64,000 nucleotides of DNA from Mesorhizobium loti (lineage in GTDB: Bacteria; Pseudomonadota; Alphaproteobacteria; Rhizobiales; Rhizobiaceae): contig NZ_LPWA01000101.1 in the NCBI RefSeq assembly GCF_001510895.1, positions 52,698 to 116,697 on the forward strand. Reading direction: 5' to 3'. The notes below the pieces were generated by a model, which had not been told where the DNA came from, made no database searches, and worked only from the letters and a program-made list of their open reading frames with translations. Shown here one piece after another: positions 53,316 through 61,041 of the stretch (position 1 is its first letter; each line of letters begins with the position of its first letter). A program made the translations under genes and the position numbers.

Positions 53316-53534
53316 GTTCAGGAATTTGTGTGCGCGCCAGCGACATCAGAAAAACAAAACCCGCGGGCGGCGGGTCATCGGCGCAAATCAGCACCATGGA
53401 CAAAATCATAGCAGAACTGCCCTCACCGGGCAATGCCTTCTAGGCAAATTTTCCTAATTATGTTTGAATCACAAACCTCCGGCCGCCGAAAAACGGCCTG
53501 CCCGGGACAGGTCGCCGCAGGTGGGCATTTTGTC

Positions 53535-53559
53535 GGAACCATGCCTGGCCCGAATGGTT
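53535..53559 (+). promoter_or_regulatory. Near-consensus EcfG-type promoter
   Basis: GGAAC (53535-53539), 16 bases, GGTT (53556-53559), where the consensus is CGTT. 49 bases before the start at 53608. Confidence 0.45.
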
Positions 53560-53607
53560 GGCCCCGTGTCGCGACGCGACGAACCTTTGCCAAAAAAGGA
53601 GAAAATC

Positions 53608-53955
53608 ATGTTGAAAACCATCCTTGCGGCCTCGGCGCTCACGATCGCTCTTGCCACGGCGGCGATGGCCCAGAGCACTGGTCATATGGGCTCGGGCGAC
53701 ACGTCCGGCCATATGGGTTCGGGCAGCACAAATGATACGACCGGCGGCGGCGGCCAGACGGTCATCCCCAATTCCGACAATGTCGATCCGGGCACGACCG
53801 GCAGCATTTATGGCGACCCCTCCTATGACGACGGCATGAACTCGAATGCCGACCGCCATTGCGCGCCGGGTCCGCAGGGCGCTCAGCCCGATGCCGGCAA
53901 CCTGTCGCCCGGAACCACCGCGCCGACAGTCAACGATAACCACTGCGGCAAGTAA
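53608..53955 (+). CDS. Secreted repeat-containing hypothetical protein
   Basis: 115 residues, ATG at 53608 after AAAAAAGGAG. Signal peptide MLKTILAASALTIALATAAM, cut after MAQ. Mature part begins with two near-repeats STGHMGSGDTSGHMGSGSTN, then Asp/Gly/Asn/Pro-rich disordered sequence with two Cys-His (RHCAPG, NHCGK). No domain recognised. Likely stress-induced. Confidence 0.65.
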   Translation: MLKTILAASALTIALATAAMAQSTGHMGSGDTSGHMGSGSTNDTTGGGGQTVIPNSDNVDPGTTGSIYGDPSYDDGMNSNADRHCAPGPQGAQPDAGNLSPGTTAPTVNDNHCGK

Positions 53956-54040
53956 GGCCGCGATATCGTTGTGAGTTTCGTCGCAAGGGTCGTGAGGTTC
54001 GCTTCACGGCCCTTGCTTTTACGGCCACGGCATACGCGCG

Positions 54041-54065
54041 GGAACCATGACCCATCGTGGCCGTT
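54041..54065 (+). promoter_or_regulatory. EcfG-type general stress promoter
   Basis: GGAAC (54041-54045), 16 bases, CGTT (54062-54065): exact consensus for the alphaproteobacterial general stress sigma factor, 25 bases before the DUF883 gene start. Confidence 0.7.
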
Positions 54066-54089
54066 GCAAGGAGAAAAAGGAGAAAACCG

Positions 54090-54524
54090 ATGGCAGACAA
54101 TGAAACGGGCATGGCCAAATCGGCAGGCAACGGCAAGGGCACGACGAGCGCAGCCAGCAACCGAGGCGCTTCGCGCCGCAGCGCTCGCTCTTCAGGAGCT
54201 TCCGAAGCGGCGATGAAAAAGCAGATCGCGGAACTGAAGCGCGAGGTGAGCCGGCTCAATCGCATGCTTTCCGACCAGGATACGGCTCATGGCTGGTATC
54301 AAAGCGCGGCCGATCGGGCTTCCGACTTGTACAGCGGCGCGACGGACCGCGCCTCGCGCGCGGCAAAGCAGTTGCGCAGTCAGGCGCAGAGCGTATCGGA
54401 AACGGTGCAAGGGAACCCCGGCACCATTTCCACCGCGGTCGCGATCGGCGGGCTGTTCGGCGTGCTGATCGGCCTCGCCATCGCCAGAGGCTCGCAGCCG
54501 GACCGCGACTGGTTCCATCGTTAA
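54090..54524 (+). CDS. DUF883 (ElaB/YqjD-like) membrane-anchored protein
   Basis: 144 residues, ATG at 54090 after AAAAAGGAG. Disordered Ser/Ala/Gly N-terminus, helix EAAMKKQIAELKREVSRLNR, amphipathic segments GWYQSAADRASDLYSGATDR and a C-terminal TM helix (TAVAIGGLFGVLIGLAIARG) as in ElaB/YqjD proteins, some of which bind ribosomes in stationary phase. A perfect EcfG-type promoter is just upstream and a terminator downstream. Confidence 0.85.
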   Translation: MADNETGMAKSAGNGKGTTSAASNRGASRRSARSSGASEAAMKKQIAELKREVSRLNRMLSDQDTAHGWYQSAADRASDLYSGATDRASRAAKQLRSQAQSVSETVQGNPGTISTAVAIGGLFGVLIGLAIARGSQPDRDWFHR

Positions 54525-54650
54525 GCGCGGGACGGCTTGCCGTCTCGTCGCTGCCGCGCAGACCTGGCCGTTACGCGCGGGACGGCTTGCCGTCTCGTCG
54601 CTGCCGCGCAGACCTGGCCGCTAACGCGCGAGACGGCCAGCCGTTTCGCG
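54525..54650. repeat. Tandem repeat, 50-base period, two and a half copies
   Basis: 54525-54570 and 54575-54620 are identical over 46 bases. A third partial, diverged copy starts near 54626. Each unit contains GACGGC-TT-GCCGTC, a hairpin. It lies directly after the DUF883 stop. Confidence 0.9.
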
Positions 54651-54671
54651 CTACCTCACACAACTGGAACG

Positions 54672-54697
54672 AAGGCCGGGCTTCAGCCCGGCCTTTT
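54672..54697 (+). terminator. Rho-independent terminator
   Basis: AAGGCCGGGC, loop TTCA, GCCCGGCCTT, then TTT. It should end transcription from the EcfG-type promoter at 54041 after the tandem repeat. Confidence 0.88.
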
Positions 54698-54762
54698 TGC
54701 ACAGGCTGGTCATTAGCCAGACCTTATGGAATCATTCCGCATTGGAATCGCGGAGAGCGGGC

Positions 54763-55032
54763 ATGGACAAACCTGCCATGGCATCCGTCTTTCGGATGCG
54801 GCATGTGCCAGCAAGCATTTCGGGCGTTCGCAGCCTAGGCCGGGGCCAGGCCGATCCGGTTTTCCATTCGAGGCCGCTCGGCGAAGCCATCCGCTTCATC
54901 GCCGAAGCCGACGGCCAGTACGATCTCAGCGCCGTAGCCATTTCCTACGGCGACCGCTCGACGCCGCCGCTCGGCAGTCGCGAGGCCAAGCAGCTCTGGA
55001 GCGAATATGGCGTGCGCCTGATGGAGGCGTGA
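54763..55032 (+). CDS. Hypothetical protein
   Basis: 89 residues from the ATG at 54763 (MDKPAMASVFRMRHVPASIS). Includes FHSRPLGEAIRFIAEADGQY and ends LWSEYGVRLMEA. No recognised domain. Codon use matches neighbours and it is followed 65 bases later by another small gene. Confidence 0.55.
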   Translation: MDKPAMASVFRMRHVPASISGVRSLGRGQADPVFHSRPLGEAIRFIAEADGQYDLSAVAISYGDRSTPPLGSREAKQLWSEYGVRLMEA

Positions 55033-55097
55033 GGCAAGCTCTCGGATCGGAAATGCCGCTCGCGCGTTTTGAGGCGAGGTCAATGGGAGGAAGCGCC

Positions 55098-55403
55098 ATG
55101 AACGTCGCCAATCTGCAACTCGAGGGCCTGCTGATGGCCGTCGCCGCAATCAACCATGTGCTGGTGCGCAAGGGCGTGCTGACGGTCGAGGAGATCGACG
55201 TCGCGCTGCGCAAGGCCGAGGCCGTCGAGACCGGGGAAGACCGGTCCGAGGGCATGTCGGCGTCGAGCCGCGACGCCGTCAATTTCCCGATCCGGCTGCT
55301 CGAGCTGGCCAACCAGTGCCAGCCGGAGGTGGACATGCCGTCCTTCTCGAAGCTCGCGCGCATGGTCGGCCAGATGAAGGAGCCATACAACGATCAGATG
55401 TGA
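55098..55403 (+). CDS. Hypothetical small helical protein
   Basis: 101 residues, ATG at 55098 after GGGAGGAAG. Helices NLQLEGLLMAVAAINHVLVR and KGVLTVEEIDVALRKAEAVE, then ELANQCQPEVDMPSFSKLAR. The VEEIDxALRKAE segment is reminiscent of small rhizobial hypothetical proteins. Function unknown. Confidence 0.65.
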   Translation: MNVANLQLEGLLMAVAAINHVLVRKGVLTVEEIDVALRKAEAVETGEDRSEGMSASSRDAVNFPIRLLELANQCQPEVDMPSFSKLARMVGQMKEPYNDQM

Positions 55404-55473
55404 GCCAATCGAAGAAGCTGGCGTCGGCCACGGAATCCGGCCTATGTAGGTGTGGCAAGCTCTTGGGGGCCGA

Positions 55474-55890
55474 ATGAATTCCTGGTTGAAGTGGCTGCTG
55501 ATCAATCTCGCGGCCCTCGGCGCAGCAACGCTGGTTGGGCTGGTTGCCCTCTCACAGGTCTATGTGCTCAAGGCCAATGTCGGGCACAACCAGGCTGCTC
55601 CACTCGTTTTGGGCTTTATTGTTTCTTTGGTCGTCGCCATTGCCGCCCCGGCGACCCGCTTCATGCCGCGTTTCATCGTCCTGGCCGGTATTTTCGTGGG
55701 GGAGTTTGTACTCTCCTTCGTGATTTCCAATGCGACGCTTCTCATGGTCGACGCCTACTGGGGCGGTGATATCGAAGCAGCAAAGCCTTGGGTATATGGC
55801 GGAGCCGCCACTCCCTTCATCACCGGCGTGACCGGGTACTTTGCATTACGGCGATATCGCCTTTCCGCCGTTACGGAAATGTTCCGGTAG
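55474..55890 (+). CDS. Four-helix membrane protein of unknown function
   Basis: 138 residues with four TM segments: LLINLAALGAATLVGLVALS, PLVLGFIVSLVVAIAAPATR, FIVLAGIFVGEFVLSFVISN and a last one ending GVTGYFALRRY. No signature residues recognised. GC slightly below neighbours. Confidence 0.6.
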   Translation: MNSWLKWLLINLAALGAATLVGLVALSQVYVLKANVGHNQAAPLVLGFIVSLVVAIAAPATRFMPRFIVLAGIFVGEFVLSFVISNATLLMVDAYWGGDIEAAKPWVYGGAATPFITGVTGYFALRRYRLSAVTEMFR

Positions 55891-55956
55891 TGACGAGCGT
55901 TTGACAGCTTTGGCGGGATGGCAGCCGGTCGGAATTGACCGCCCGGCTGATTTCCC

Positions 55957-56376
55957 TCACGCCTTGCCCGACCAGCCCTGCCGGACGGCGAGCACGCTGC
56001 CCGGGCCGTGCACGGCGGCGAAAAGCAGGCCGGCGGCGAACGGGAAATGCGACATGAAGGCGCCGAACTCGGCCTGGTTGCCGGCCCAGTGCGACGGGCC
56101 GTGGAAGGCGAAGCCGAGGAAGACGACATAGACCGCGCCGATCAGCGCCGCCGGGGTCAAGAAGGCACCGGTGAGGAAGGCGATCACCAGCAGCGTTTCG
56201 AGGATCGCCGCGCACCAGGCGAGAAACAGCGGGAACGGGAAGCCGGCGGCGGCGATGTAGCCGGCGGTGGCGCCCATATCCATGAACTTGAAGGCGACGG
56301 CCATCGCGAACATGGCGGCGAAGATCAGGCGGGCGATGAGAATGGCGGCGGTCTGCCAGGTCGATTGCGGTTCCAC
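55957..56376 (-). CDS. DoxX family membrane protein
   Basis: 139 residues from a GTG start at 56376, set by GGAGG 6 bases upstream. The four-helix DoxX layout is clear: ILIARLIFAAMFAMAVAFKF, GYIAAAGFPFPLFLAWCAAI, LIGAVYVVFLGFAFHGPSHW, FPFAAGLLFAAVHGPGSVLA. DoxX relatives act in redox or thiol stress complexes. Not near a partner here. Confidence 0.88.
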   Translation of the reverse strand: MEPQSTWQTAAILIARLIFAAMFAMAVAFKFMDMGATAGYIAAAGFPFPLFLAWCAAILETLLVIAFLTGAFLTPAALIGAVYVVFLGFAFHGPSHWAGNQAEFGAFMSHFPFAAGLLFAAVHGPGSVLAVRQGWSGKA

Positions 56377-56507
56377 GTTTGTCCTCCGGGTTGAAGCGGT
56401 TGATGTGCTCCAAGGACGGACGAAAGGCGATGGTTCCGACAGCGTCCCTAAAATAGTTTGCAAGGACCCTATGTTGGGGGCCGAGAAGGAACGCGGCGTG
56501 CCATTGT

Positions 56508-57266
56508 CTAGCGCTGGGCGACCGCCTGCGGCGGATGGCTGATCGAATCCCGCACGGTGCCGTAGGCGGCGCCCCAGCGGTCGGTCATGTCGCAGCGTAT
56601 GTCCCAGAGCTCGGGGAAGAAGCGGTGGCGGGCGCCGCCTTCGAGGATCTCCACCGGCCGGCCCTTCAGCGACTTCGCGCCGAGCCCGATCGAGCGGTGG
56701 ATGAGATAGAGGTGGTTGGCGCGGAACTTCTGGACCAGCTCGTCGAACTCGATCAGCGCCTCGGCCACCACGTAAGCGTCGCCATGGTCGTAATGGGCGT
56801 CGTAGATGTCCTCGACCGAGAGCCCTCGGCCGTCGAGATAGGCGTGCTTGAAGGCCCGCCAGAGCTCCGGCGGCAGGCGCAGGATGAGCTTGAAGCCCGG
56901 CGATTCCTGGCCGCTGCCATTGCCGAGCTCGAGGCGGATCTGCTGGTATTCCTTCGGCGACATGGTCTCAAGCAAGTCGAGCTGCGCCGTCATCAGCCGC
57001 ACCAGCCGGTGCACCCGCCCCATCAGGGTGACGACGCGGTGGGTATCCTCCCTCTCCAGATAGTCGAGCACGTCGACCAGCGTGTAGGCGATGAGCTTCA
57101 TCCACAGCTCCTCGACCTGGTGCACGATCTGGAACTGCAGCTCGTCGGCATTGACCAAGTCGGCGAGCGGCTTCTGGCAGGCAAGCAACTGGTCGACTTT
57201 CAGGTAAACGCCATAGTCGCGCATCTCCGGCGCCTCGATGCGGGCGTGATAATCCGATTTGTCCAT
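56508..57266 (-). CDS. kynA: Tryptophan 2,3-dioxygenase
   Basis: 252 residues; haem enzyme that opens the indole ring of L-tryptophan to N-formylkynurenine, first step of the kynurenine pathway. Motifs: DYGVYLKVDQLLACQKPL, FQIVHQVEELWMKLIAYTLV with the distal His49, RLVRLMTAQLDLLETMSPKE, GSGQESPGFKLILR and HLYLIHRSIGLGAKSLKGRP, with the proximal haem-ligand His region. Kynureninase is not in the window. The divergent Lrp-type regulator is its likely activator. Confidence 0.93.
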   Translation of the reverse strand: MDKSDYHARIEAPEMRDYGVYLKVDQLLACQKPLADLVNADELQFQIVHQVEELWMKLIAYTLVDVLDYLEREDTHRVVTLMGRVHRLVRLMTAQLDLLETMSPKEYQQIRLELGNGSGQESPGFKLILRLPPELWRAFKHAYLDGRGLSVEDIYDAHYDHGDAYVVAEALIEFDELVQKFRANHLYLIHRSIGLGAKSLKGRPVEILEGGARHRFFPELWDIRCDMTDRWGAAYGTVRDSISHPPQAVAQR

Positions 57267-57408
57267 GGCTCATCTCCTCGCGCGGGCATGGTTCGACAGT
57301 TGCCCCAAGGATAGCGCTTCCGGCCTGAACATTGTTTCTTTTTGTTATCCTAACTGCAGAAATTGGAGTACGATTCTCATCGATTTTCGTGATTTTGGAG
57401 AACGAGCC

Positions 57409-57879
57409 ATGCTGGATGCCCTCGACCGCAGAATAGTCGCCGCGTTGGAGCGCGACGCGCGCGTCTCCTTCGGCGAGCTCGCCGAAGAGGTTGGCCTAAG
57501 CAAGACGCCGTGCTGGAAGCGGGTCAAGGCGCTGGAAGACGCCGGCGTGATCCGCGGCTATTCCACCCGCATCGATCCGGCGGTGATCGGCTTCGGCATC
57601 GAGGCCTTCATCCAGGTGTCGATCGACTTCGAGGTCTCGGATGCTTTCGAGGCTGCGGTGCAGAGGCATCCGCTGATCCGCCGCTGCTATGCCACCACAG
57701 GCGAGGCCGACTATCTGCTGCAGATCGTCACCGTCGACATGAGGGCGCTGGACCGGATGCTGCGCGAGGAGCTCAGCCGGCTGCCCGGCGTGCGCCGCAC
57801 CGTCACTTCCATGGCGATGCGCGAGATCAAGGGCGAGATTTCGTTCGCTGATGCAGCGACGCATGCGCTGAGGGGATGA
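57409..57879 (+). CDS. Lrp/AsnC family regulator, probably of kynA
   Basis: 156 residues, ATG at 57409 after GGAGAACG. HTH: LDALDRRIVAALERDARVSF, GELAEEVGLSKTPCWKRVKA. The C-terminal RAM domain follows (EAFIQVSIDFEVSDAFEAAV, YATTGEADYLLQIVTVDMRA). Divergent from kynA with a 142-base gap. In other proteobacteria an Lrp-type regulator (KynR) next to kyn genes responds to kynurenine. The same is inferred here. Confidence 0.9.
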   Translation: MLDALDRRIVAALERDARVSFGELAEEVGLSKTPCWKRVKALEDAGVIRGYSTRIDPAVIGFGIEAFIQVSIDFEVSDAFEAAVQRHPLIRRCYATTGEADYLLQIVTVDMRALDRMLREELSRLPGVRRTVTSMAMREIKGEISFADAATHALRG

Positions 57880-57942
57880 GGCGCGCACGTCAAATGATTT
57901 GAGAGGTCGGCGCGAAGGATCGCTACGGCTGGTATTCTGAGG

Positions 57943-58107
57943 TCACACCTGGCCAGACTCCGCACCGGCAGCCGGCTCGGGCTCCCGCGCTACCTCTTCC
58001 TTCTCGGCGTCGGCCTTGCGCTTCGGGCACTCCTCGAAATCATGGTCGCGGCCGCCGCAATAGGAGCAGCATTTGGCGGGAGTGTCGGGTTGGAGCATCG
58101 AGGCCAT
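57943..58107 (-). CDS. 54-residue zinc-knuckle (CCHC) protein
   Basis: Starts MASMLQPDTPAKCCSYCGGR and continues DHDFEECPKRKADAEKEEVA to a Glu/Ala/Pro-rich end. Residues C14-x2-C17-x4-H22-x4-C27 are an exact C-x2-C-x4-H-x4-C zinc knuckle, the retroviral-nucleocapsid type that binds single-stranded nucleic acid. Bacterial examples are little studied. The start could be the second Met. Function unknown. Confidence 0.65.
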   Translation of the reverse strand: MASMLQPDTPAKCCSYCGGRDHDFEECPKRKADAEKEEVAREPEPAAGAESGQV

Positions 58108-58188
58108 TCCCAAGAATGCACGAAAAGGTGTCCGGTTGCAGCAATTGCGTGAAGCCGCAACCGCTGTTCAGCCCCGATGCCCCGAAGT

Positions 58189-58227
58189 CCAAAATCAAAG
58201 GAGCTCGCCGCTCGCGCGGCGGGCTCC
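58189..58227 (-). terminator. Rho-independent terminator after the SPW gene
   Basis: GGAGCTCGCCGC (58200-58211) and GCGGCGGGCTCC (58216-58227) pair with one T-G, followed on the minus strand by TTTGATTTT. Confidence 0.75.
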
Positions 58228-58241
58228 CTTTCGATCACCGC

Positions 58242-58601
58242 TCACGCATGTGCGTGGGGATGACGGAAGTCCCAGACGGCCCAGGCCGATGCCGCGACCA
58301 CCAGCACGCCGAGGACGACGTGCGTGAGCATCACGTTCCTGTCGGCTGCAAAGTGTAGCAGCCAGGGCGACACGATCAGCCAGAGCCCGAGGACGACATT
58401 TACCCATTCTTCCCATTCGGCGAACACCGAAAGCGTCGCGAGCGCCAGCGCGCCGAGCGCAACGCCGACAATCCAGGCGTTCCACGCGGGCACCATTGCC
58501 GCAGTGAATCCGATGACCCAGGGTGAGATGAACAGGCAGATCGCGAGGACCAGATTGATCCAGTCCTGGCTCTTTTTTCCTTCCATCAGTTTGCTTGGCA
58601 T
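58242..58601 (-). CDS. SPW repeat membrane protein
   Basis: 119 residues, ATG at 58601 five bases after GGAGG. Two SPW units, each a TM pair: INLVLAICLFISPWVIGFTA and VNVVLGLWLIVSPWLLHFAA, with helices between and at the end (THVVLGVLVVAASAWAVWDF). Four TM helices. SPW proteins are widespread with unknown function. Often stress-induced. Confidence 0.88.
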   Translation of the reverse strand: MPSKLMEGKKSQDWINLVLAICLFISPWVIGFTAAMVPAWNAWIVGVALGALALATLSVFAEWEEWVNVVLGLWLIVSPWLLHFAADRNVMLTHVVLGVLVVAASAWAVWDFRHPHAHA

Positions 58602-58752
58602 GACAACCTCCATGGAGCTTGACCGAAGCAACTGCACAAGCGTGAACACCGCACGCTTAATTAATTGATGTAATACTCTTTTACGGACCTGCAAGGAGGC
58701 CGCGGCCGGGCGCATTCCCCGTTGAAGATGTCAGGAGGGCTGAAAACGGCCT

Positions 58753-59832
58753 TCAGACGCCGAAGTCCCCCTCGGTCTCGGCGCCGAGTTGCGGCACGAC
58801 GATGGCCTCGAGCGGCGCCGTCAGCGACCATTTCAACGCACCGGGCGAGCGTTCGAGGCTGGACGAGCCGCTGAGCGATTGCGGCGCCACCCGCTCGAGC
58901 ACCACAGTGCCAAAGCCCTTGCGCACGGCCTCATCCGGTTCGCCATCACCGGCATCGGCGTTCGACATCTCCTGCCAGGCCAGGTGAAACAGGCGCCGCG
59001 CCTGCGAATCGGTCTCGACTGTCCAGGTGATCTCGACGCGGCCGCCCTCGCCCGCCAGCGCACCATATTTCGACGAGTTGGTGCCGAGTTCGTGGAAGGC
59101 CATGCCGAGATTCTGCACGGCATTCGACTGCAGCGTCAGCAAGGGACCGGAGAGCGAGATGCGCTCCTCGTGGCCGAACGGTTTCAGATGTTCCTGGATG
59201 AGGTCGAAGAGGCTCGCCCCCGCCCACTCCGAGGTAACCAGAAGATCGTGCGAGCGCGACAGCGCCATGATGCGCGCGCGGATCATGTCCTCGAACTCGC
59301 TGGGGTTGGCCGAGCGCTTGTTGGTTTCCCTCACCATCGACAGGATCACCGCGAACTGGTTCTTCACGCGGTGGTTCACCTCGCGCATCAGGAGCCGGAT
59401 GCGGCGCTCGCTCTCCTTGGCGGCTGTGATGTCGCGGGCGATCGTGGACGCGCCGACAATATCGCCGGAAGAGCTCCTGATCGGCGAGACCGTGACCGAG
59501 ACAGCAAGCAGCGAGCCGTCCTTGCGCTTTCGCATCGTATCAAAGCTCGCAATGCCCTCGCCTCGGCGGATGCGGCCGATGATGTCGACCTCCTCGTCAT
59601 GCAAATGCTCGGGGGTCAGGAGCAGCATCGGTTGGCCGATGGCTTCCTCCGCGCTGTAGCCGAACAAGCGTTCGGCCGCGCGGTTCCAGTCGGTGATGAT
59701 GCTGTTCAAATCCTTGCCGATGATGGCGTCGACAGAGGAATCGACGATGGCCGCCAGCCGCGCGTTGGCAACGGTATCTGCTGCTTTCCTATCCCCGGAT
59801 CTCACCGATTTCCTGCCCCCGCATTTCACCAC
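58753..59832 (-). CDS. HWE-type sensor histidine kinase with PAS domain
   Basis: 359 residues. PAS at about 22-140: ARLAAIVDSSVDAIIGKDLN, TDWNRAAERLFGYSAEEAIG, SFDTMRKRKDGSLLAVSVTV. The phospho-acceptor box is RIRLLMREVNHRVKNQFAVI (His near 154). The HWE ATPase domain has MAFHELGTNSSKYGALAGEG and LAWQE (W-x-E). No TM helix, so a cytoplasmic sensor. HWE kinases in Rhizobiales often feed the general stress (PhyR-EcfG) pathway; no response regulator is adjacent. Confidence 0.9.
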   Translation of the reverse strand: MVKCGGRKSVRSGDRKAADTVANARLAAIVDSSVDAIIGKDLNSIITDWNRAAERLFGYSAEEAIGQPMLLLTPEHLHDEEVDIIGRIRRGEGIASFDTMRKRKDGSLLAVSVTVSPIRSSSGDIVGASTIARDITAAKESERRIRLLMREVNHRVKNQFAVILSMVRETNKRSANPSEFEDMIRARIMALSRSHDLLVTSEWAGASLFDLIQEHLKPFGHEERISLSGPLLTLQSNAVQNLGMAFHELGTNSSKYGALAGEGGRVEITWTVETDSQARRLFHLAWQEMSNADAGDGEPDEAVRKGFGTVVLERVAPQSLSGSSSLERSPGALKWSLTAPLEAIVVPQLGAETEGDFGV

Positions 59833-60000
59833 GTCCTTAGTTAGCGCAGATACGGATCAAGGCAACGGGCCGCATTCGTCCTGATCATCCCCGGAACGAT
59901 TTCCAACGGTCGCACGAGACGTGGCACAATAGTCAGATTTTGCATTGTCAAACAAAGTCACTACATTAGCTGACTAAATGATTCATGGCGCGGTGAACCG

Positions 60001-60411
60001 ATGGCCAAGAAGAGGAACGCACCCGTCCGGACCGTTGTCACGGCGACCTCTCCCGCGGAGGCCTATGAGGCGGCCTACTTTGCCCGCAAGTGCGGCCTGA
60101 CCCCTGAAGAGGCGCTGCGGCTGATGCGTGAGGCCCATGACTCTGCAAGCGCAAAGCCTCCGGCGAGAAGCGGAAGGGTAACCGGCTTCCCGGGTGAGTC
60201 GCCTGTCGAACTGCTGCTGGCCGAACTCCAGCTGGCAGCGTCTCTTTCGGCGTTTGCGGCGGCAGCTCGCCGGGCTGGAGCGGGCCGGGTGGGACAAGAG
60301 CTCGGCTGCCTTTTCGTTGGCCAGGGTATGAAGCCGGAGAAACCACCCTGTTCTCTTTGCCACCAGGTCCGGCTGACGCGGCCCCCCGAGGTCAATTCGG
60401 CAAGGGCTTGA
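60001..60411 (+). CDS. DUF3606-like small protein, possibly frameshifted
   Basis: The first 48 residues, MAKKRNAPVRTVVTATSPAE to YFARKCGLTPEEALRLMREA, look like a small DUF3606-type stress protein of about 65 residues, like the one at 63541. As written the frame runs on to 136 residues of atypical sequence. Adding one C near 60146 gives HDSAKRKASGEKRKGNRLPG and a stop near 60198, a more family-like basic end. Both versions are possible. Confidence 0.6.
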   Translation: MAKKRNAPVRTVVTATSPAEAYEAAYFARKCGLTPEEALRLMREAHDSASAKPPARSGRVTGFPGESPVELLLAELQLAASLSAFAAAARRAGAGRVGQELGCLFVGQGMKPEKPPCSLCHQVRLTRPPEVNSARA

Positions 60412-60480
60412 TGGTTCCGCGCTTCGGAACCGTGGAGATCGGCAATACGGCAGAGCATGTCTATCCCGCGTCAGGCAGCA

Positions 60481-60513
60481 AAAACCGCCCCGGATGGGAG
60501 AAACCGGGGCGGC
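60481..60513 (-). terminator. Rho-independent terminator
   Basis: CCGCCCCGG (60486-60494) and CCGGGGCGG (60505-60513) pair perfectly. TTTTT follows on the minus strand. Likely ends the secreted-protein gene at 60704, with a repeat in between. Confidence 0.7.
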
Positions 60514-60599
60514 AATTGTGGGAGGTAGTTCGGGTGTCCGGGACTACCAGACGTTAACTTACCGGCCCCCGAAAGGTTTCAAGCCGGGCCGACCGGCGT

Positions 60600-60702
60600 T
60601 CTAAAGCGCGTCACGATCTTTCAGATACGCTCCGTGCGCTTTAGGTTTTGATTTTACGCATGTCTTTGTCCCGAAACCGGTTCCCACTTTCGGGAGACAA
60701 GC
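60600..60702. repeat. Palindromic repeat (family B, copy 2)
   Basis: TAAAGCGCG...CGCTTTA forms the first stem. Then GCATGTC, TCCCGAAA...TTTCGGGA and GACA parallel the hairpin at 5819-5871 (ATGTCG, CCCAAAA...TTTTGGG, CGACAT). Confidence 0.8.
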
Positions 60703-60703
60703 T

Positions 60704-61024
60704 TTATTTCGGTGTCTGCGGAGGCAGCTCGCCGGGCTTGATTATCGGCATCTGGCTGTTGTCGGCCGGCGGAACGGTGGCGTTCTTGTCGCCGGTGGGA
60801 GGCGGTTTCAGCACACCGTTGCAATTGTCGAGCGTTTCCGACAATTCGGTCGCGTCGGCCTGCTGCTTCTGCTGCGGGTCCTTAGTGTCGGGCTTGGCTT
60901 GGCAGTCCCCTCGTTGTTGCAGGTCGGGGATGAGCTGCTGGTCCATCGGTTGATCGGCCGTCTGCGCCACCGCCGGCAGCGCCGACATCAGGACGACGGC
61001 CACTGTGAGTGGAATTTTCTGCAT
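60704..61024 (-). CDS. Small secreted Gln/Pro-rich protein
   Basis: 106 residues, ATG at 61024 after GAGGAGGATCC. Signal peptide MQKIPLTVAVVLMSALPAVA, cut before QTAD. Mature part is polar and disordered: LIPDLQQRGDCQAKPDTKDP, KQQADATELSETLDNCNGVL, ending PGELPPQTPK. Two Cys may pair. The LxxCNGVLKPPPTGD segment recurs in small rhizobial secreted proteins of unknown function. Confidence 0.7.
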   Translation of the reverse strand: MQKIPLTVAVVLMSALPAVAQTADQPMDQQLIPDLQQRGDCQAKPDTKDPQQKQQADATELSETLDNCNGVLKPPPTGDKNATVPPADNSQMPIIKPGELPPQTPK

Positions 61025-61041
61025 GGGATCCTCCTCATGGG

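Noticed and set aside
54525..54650. CRISPR array
   Set aside because: Only two and a half copies, units abut with a 4-base gap and no variable spacers, no cas genes.
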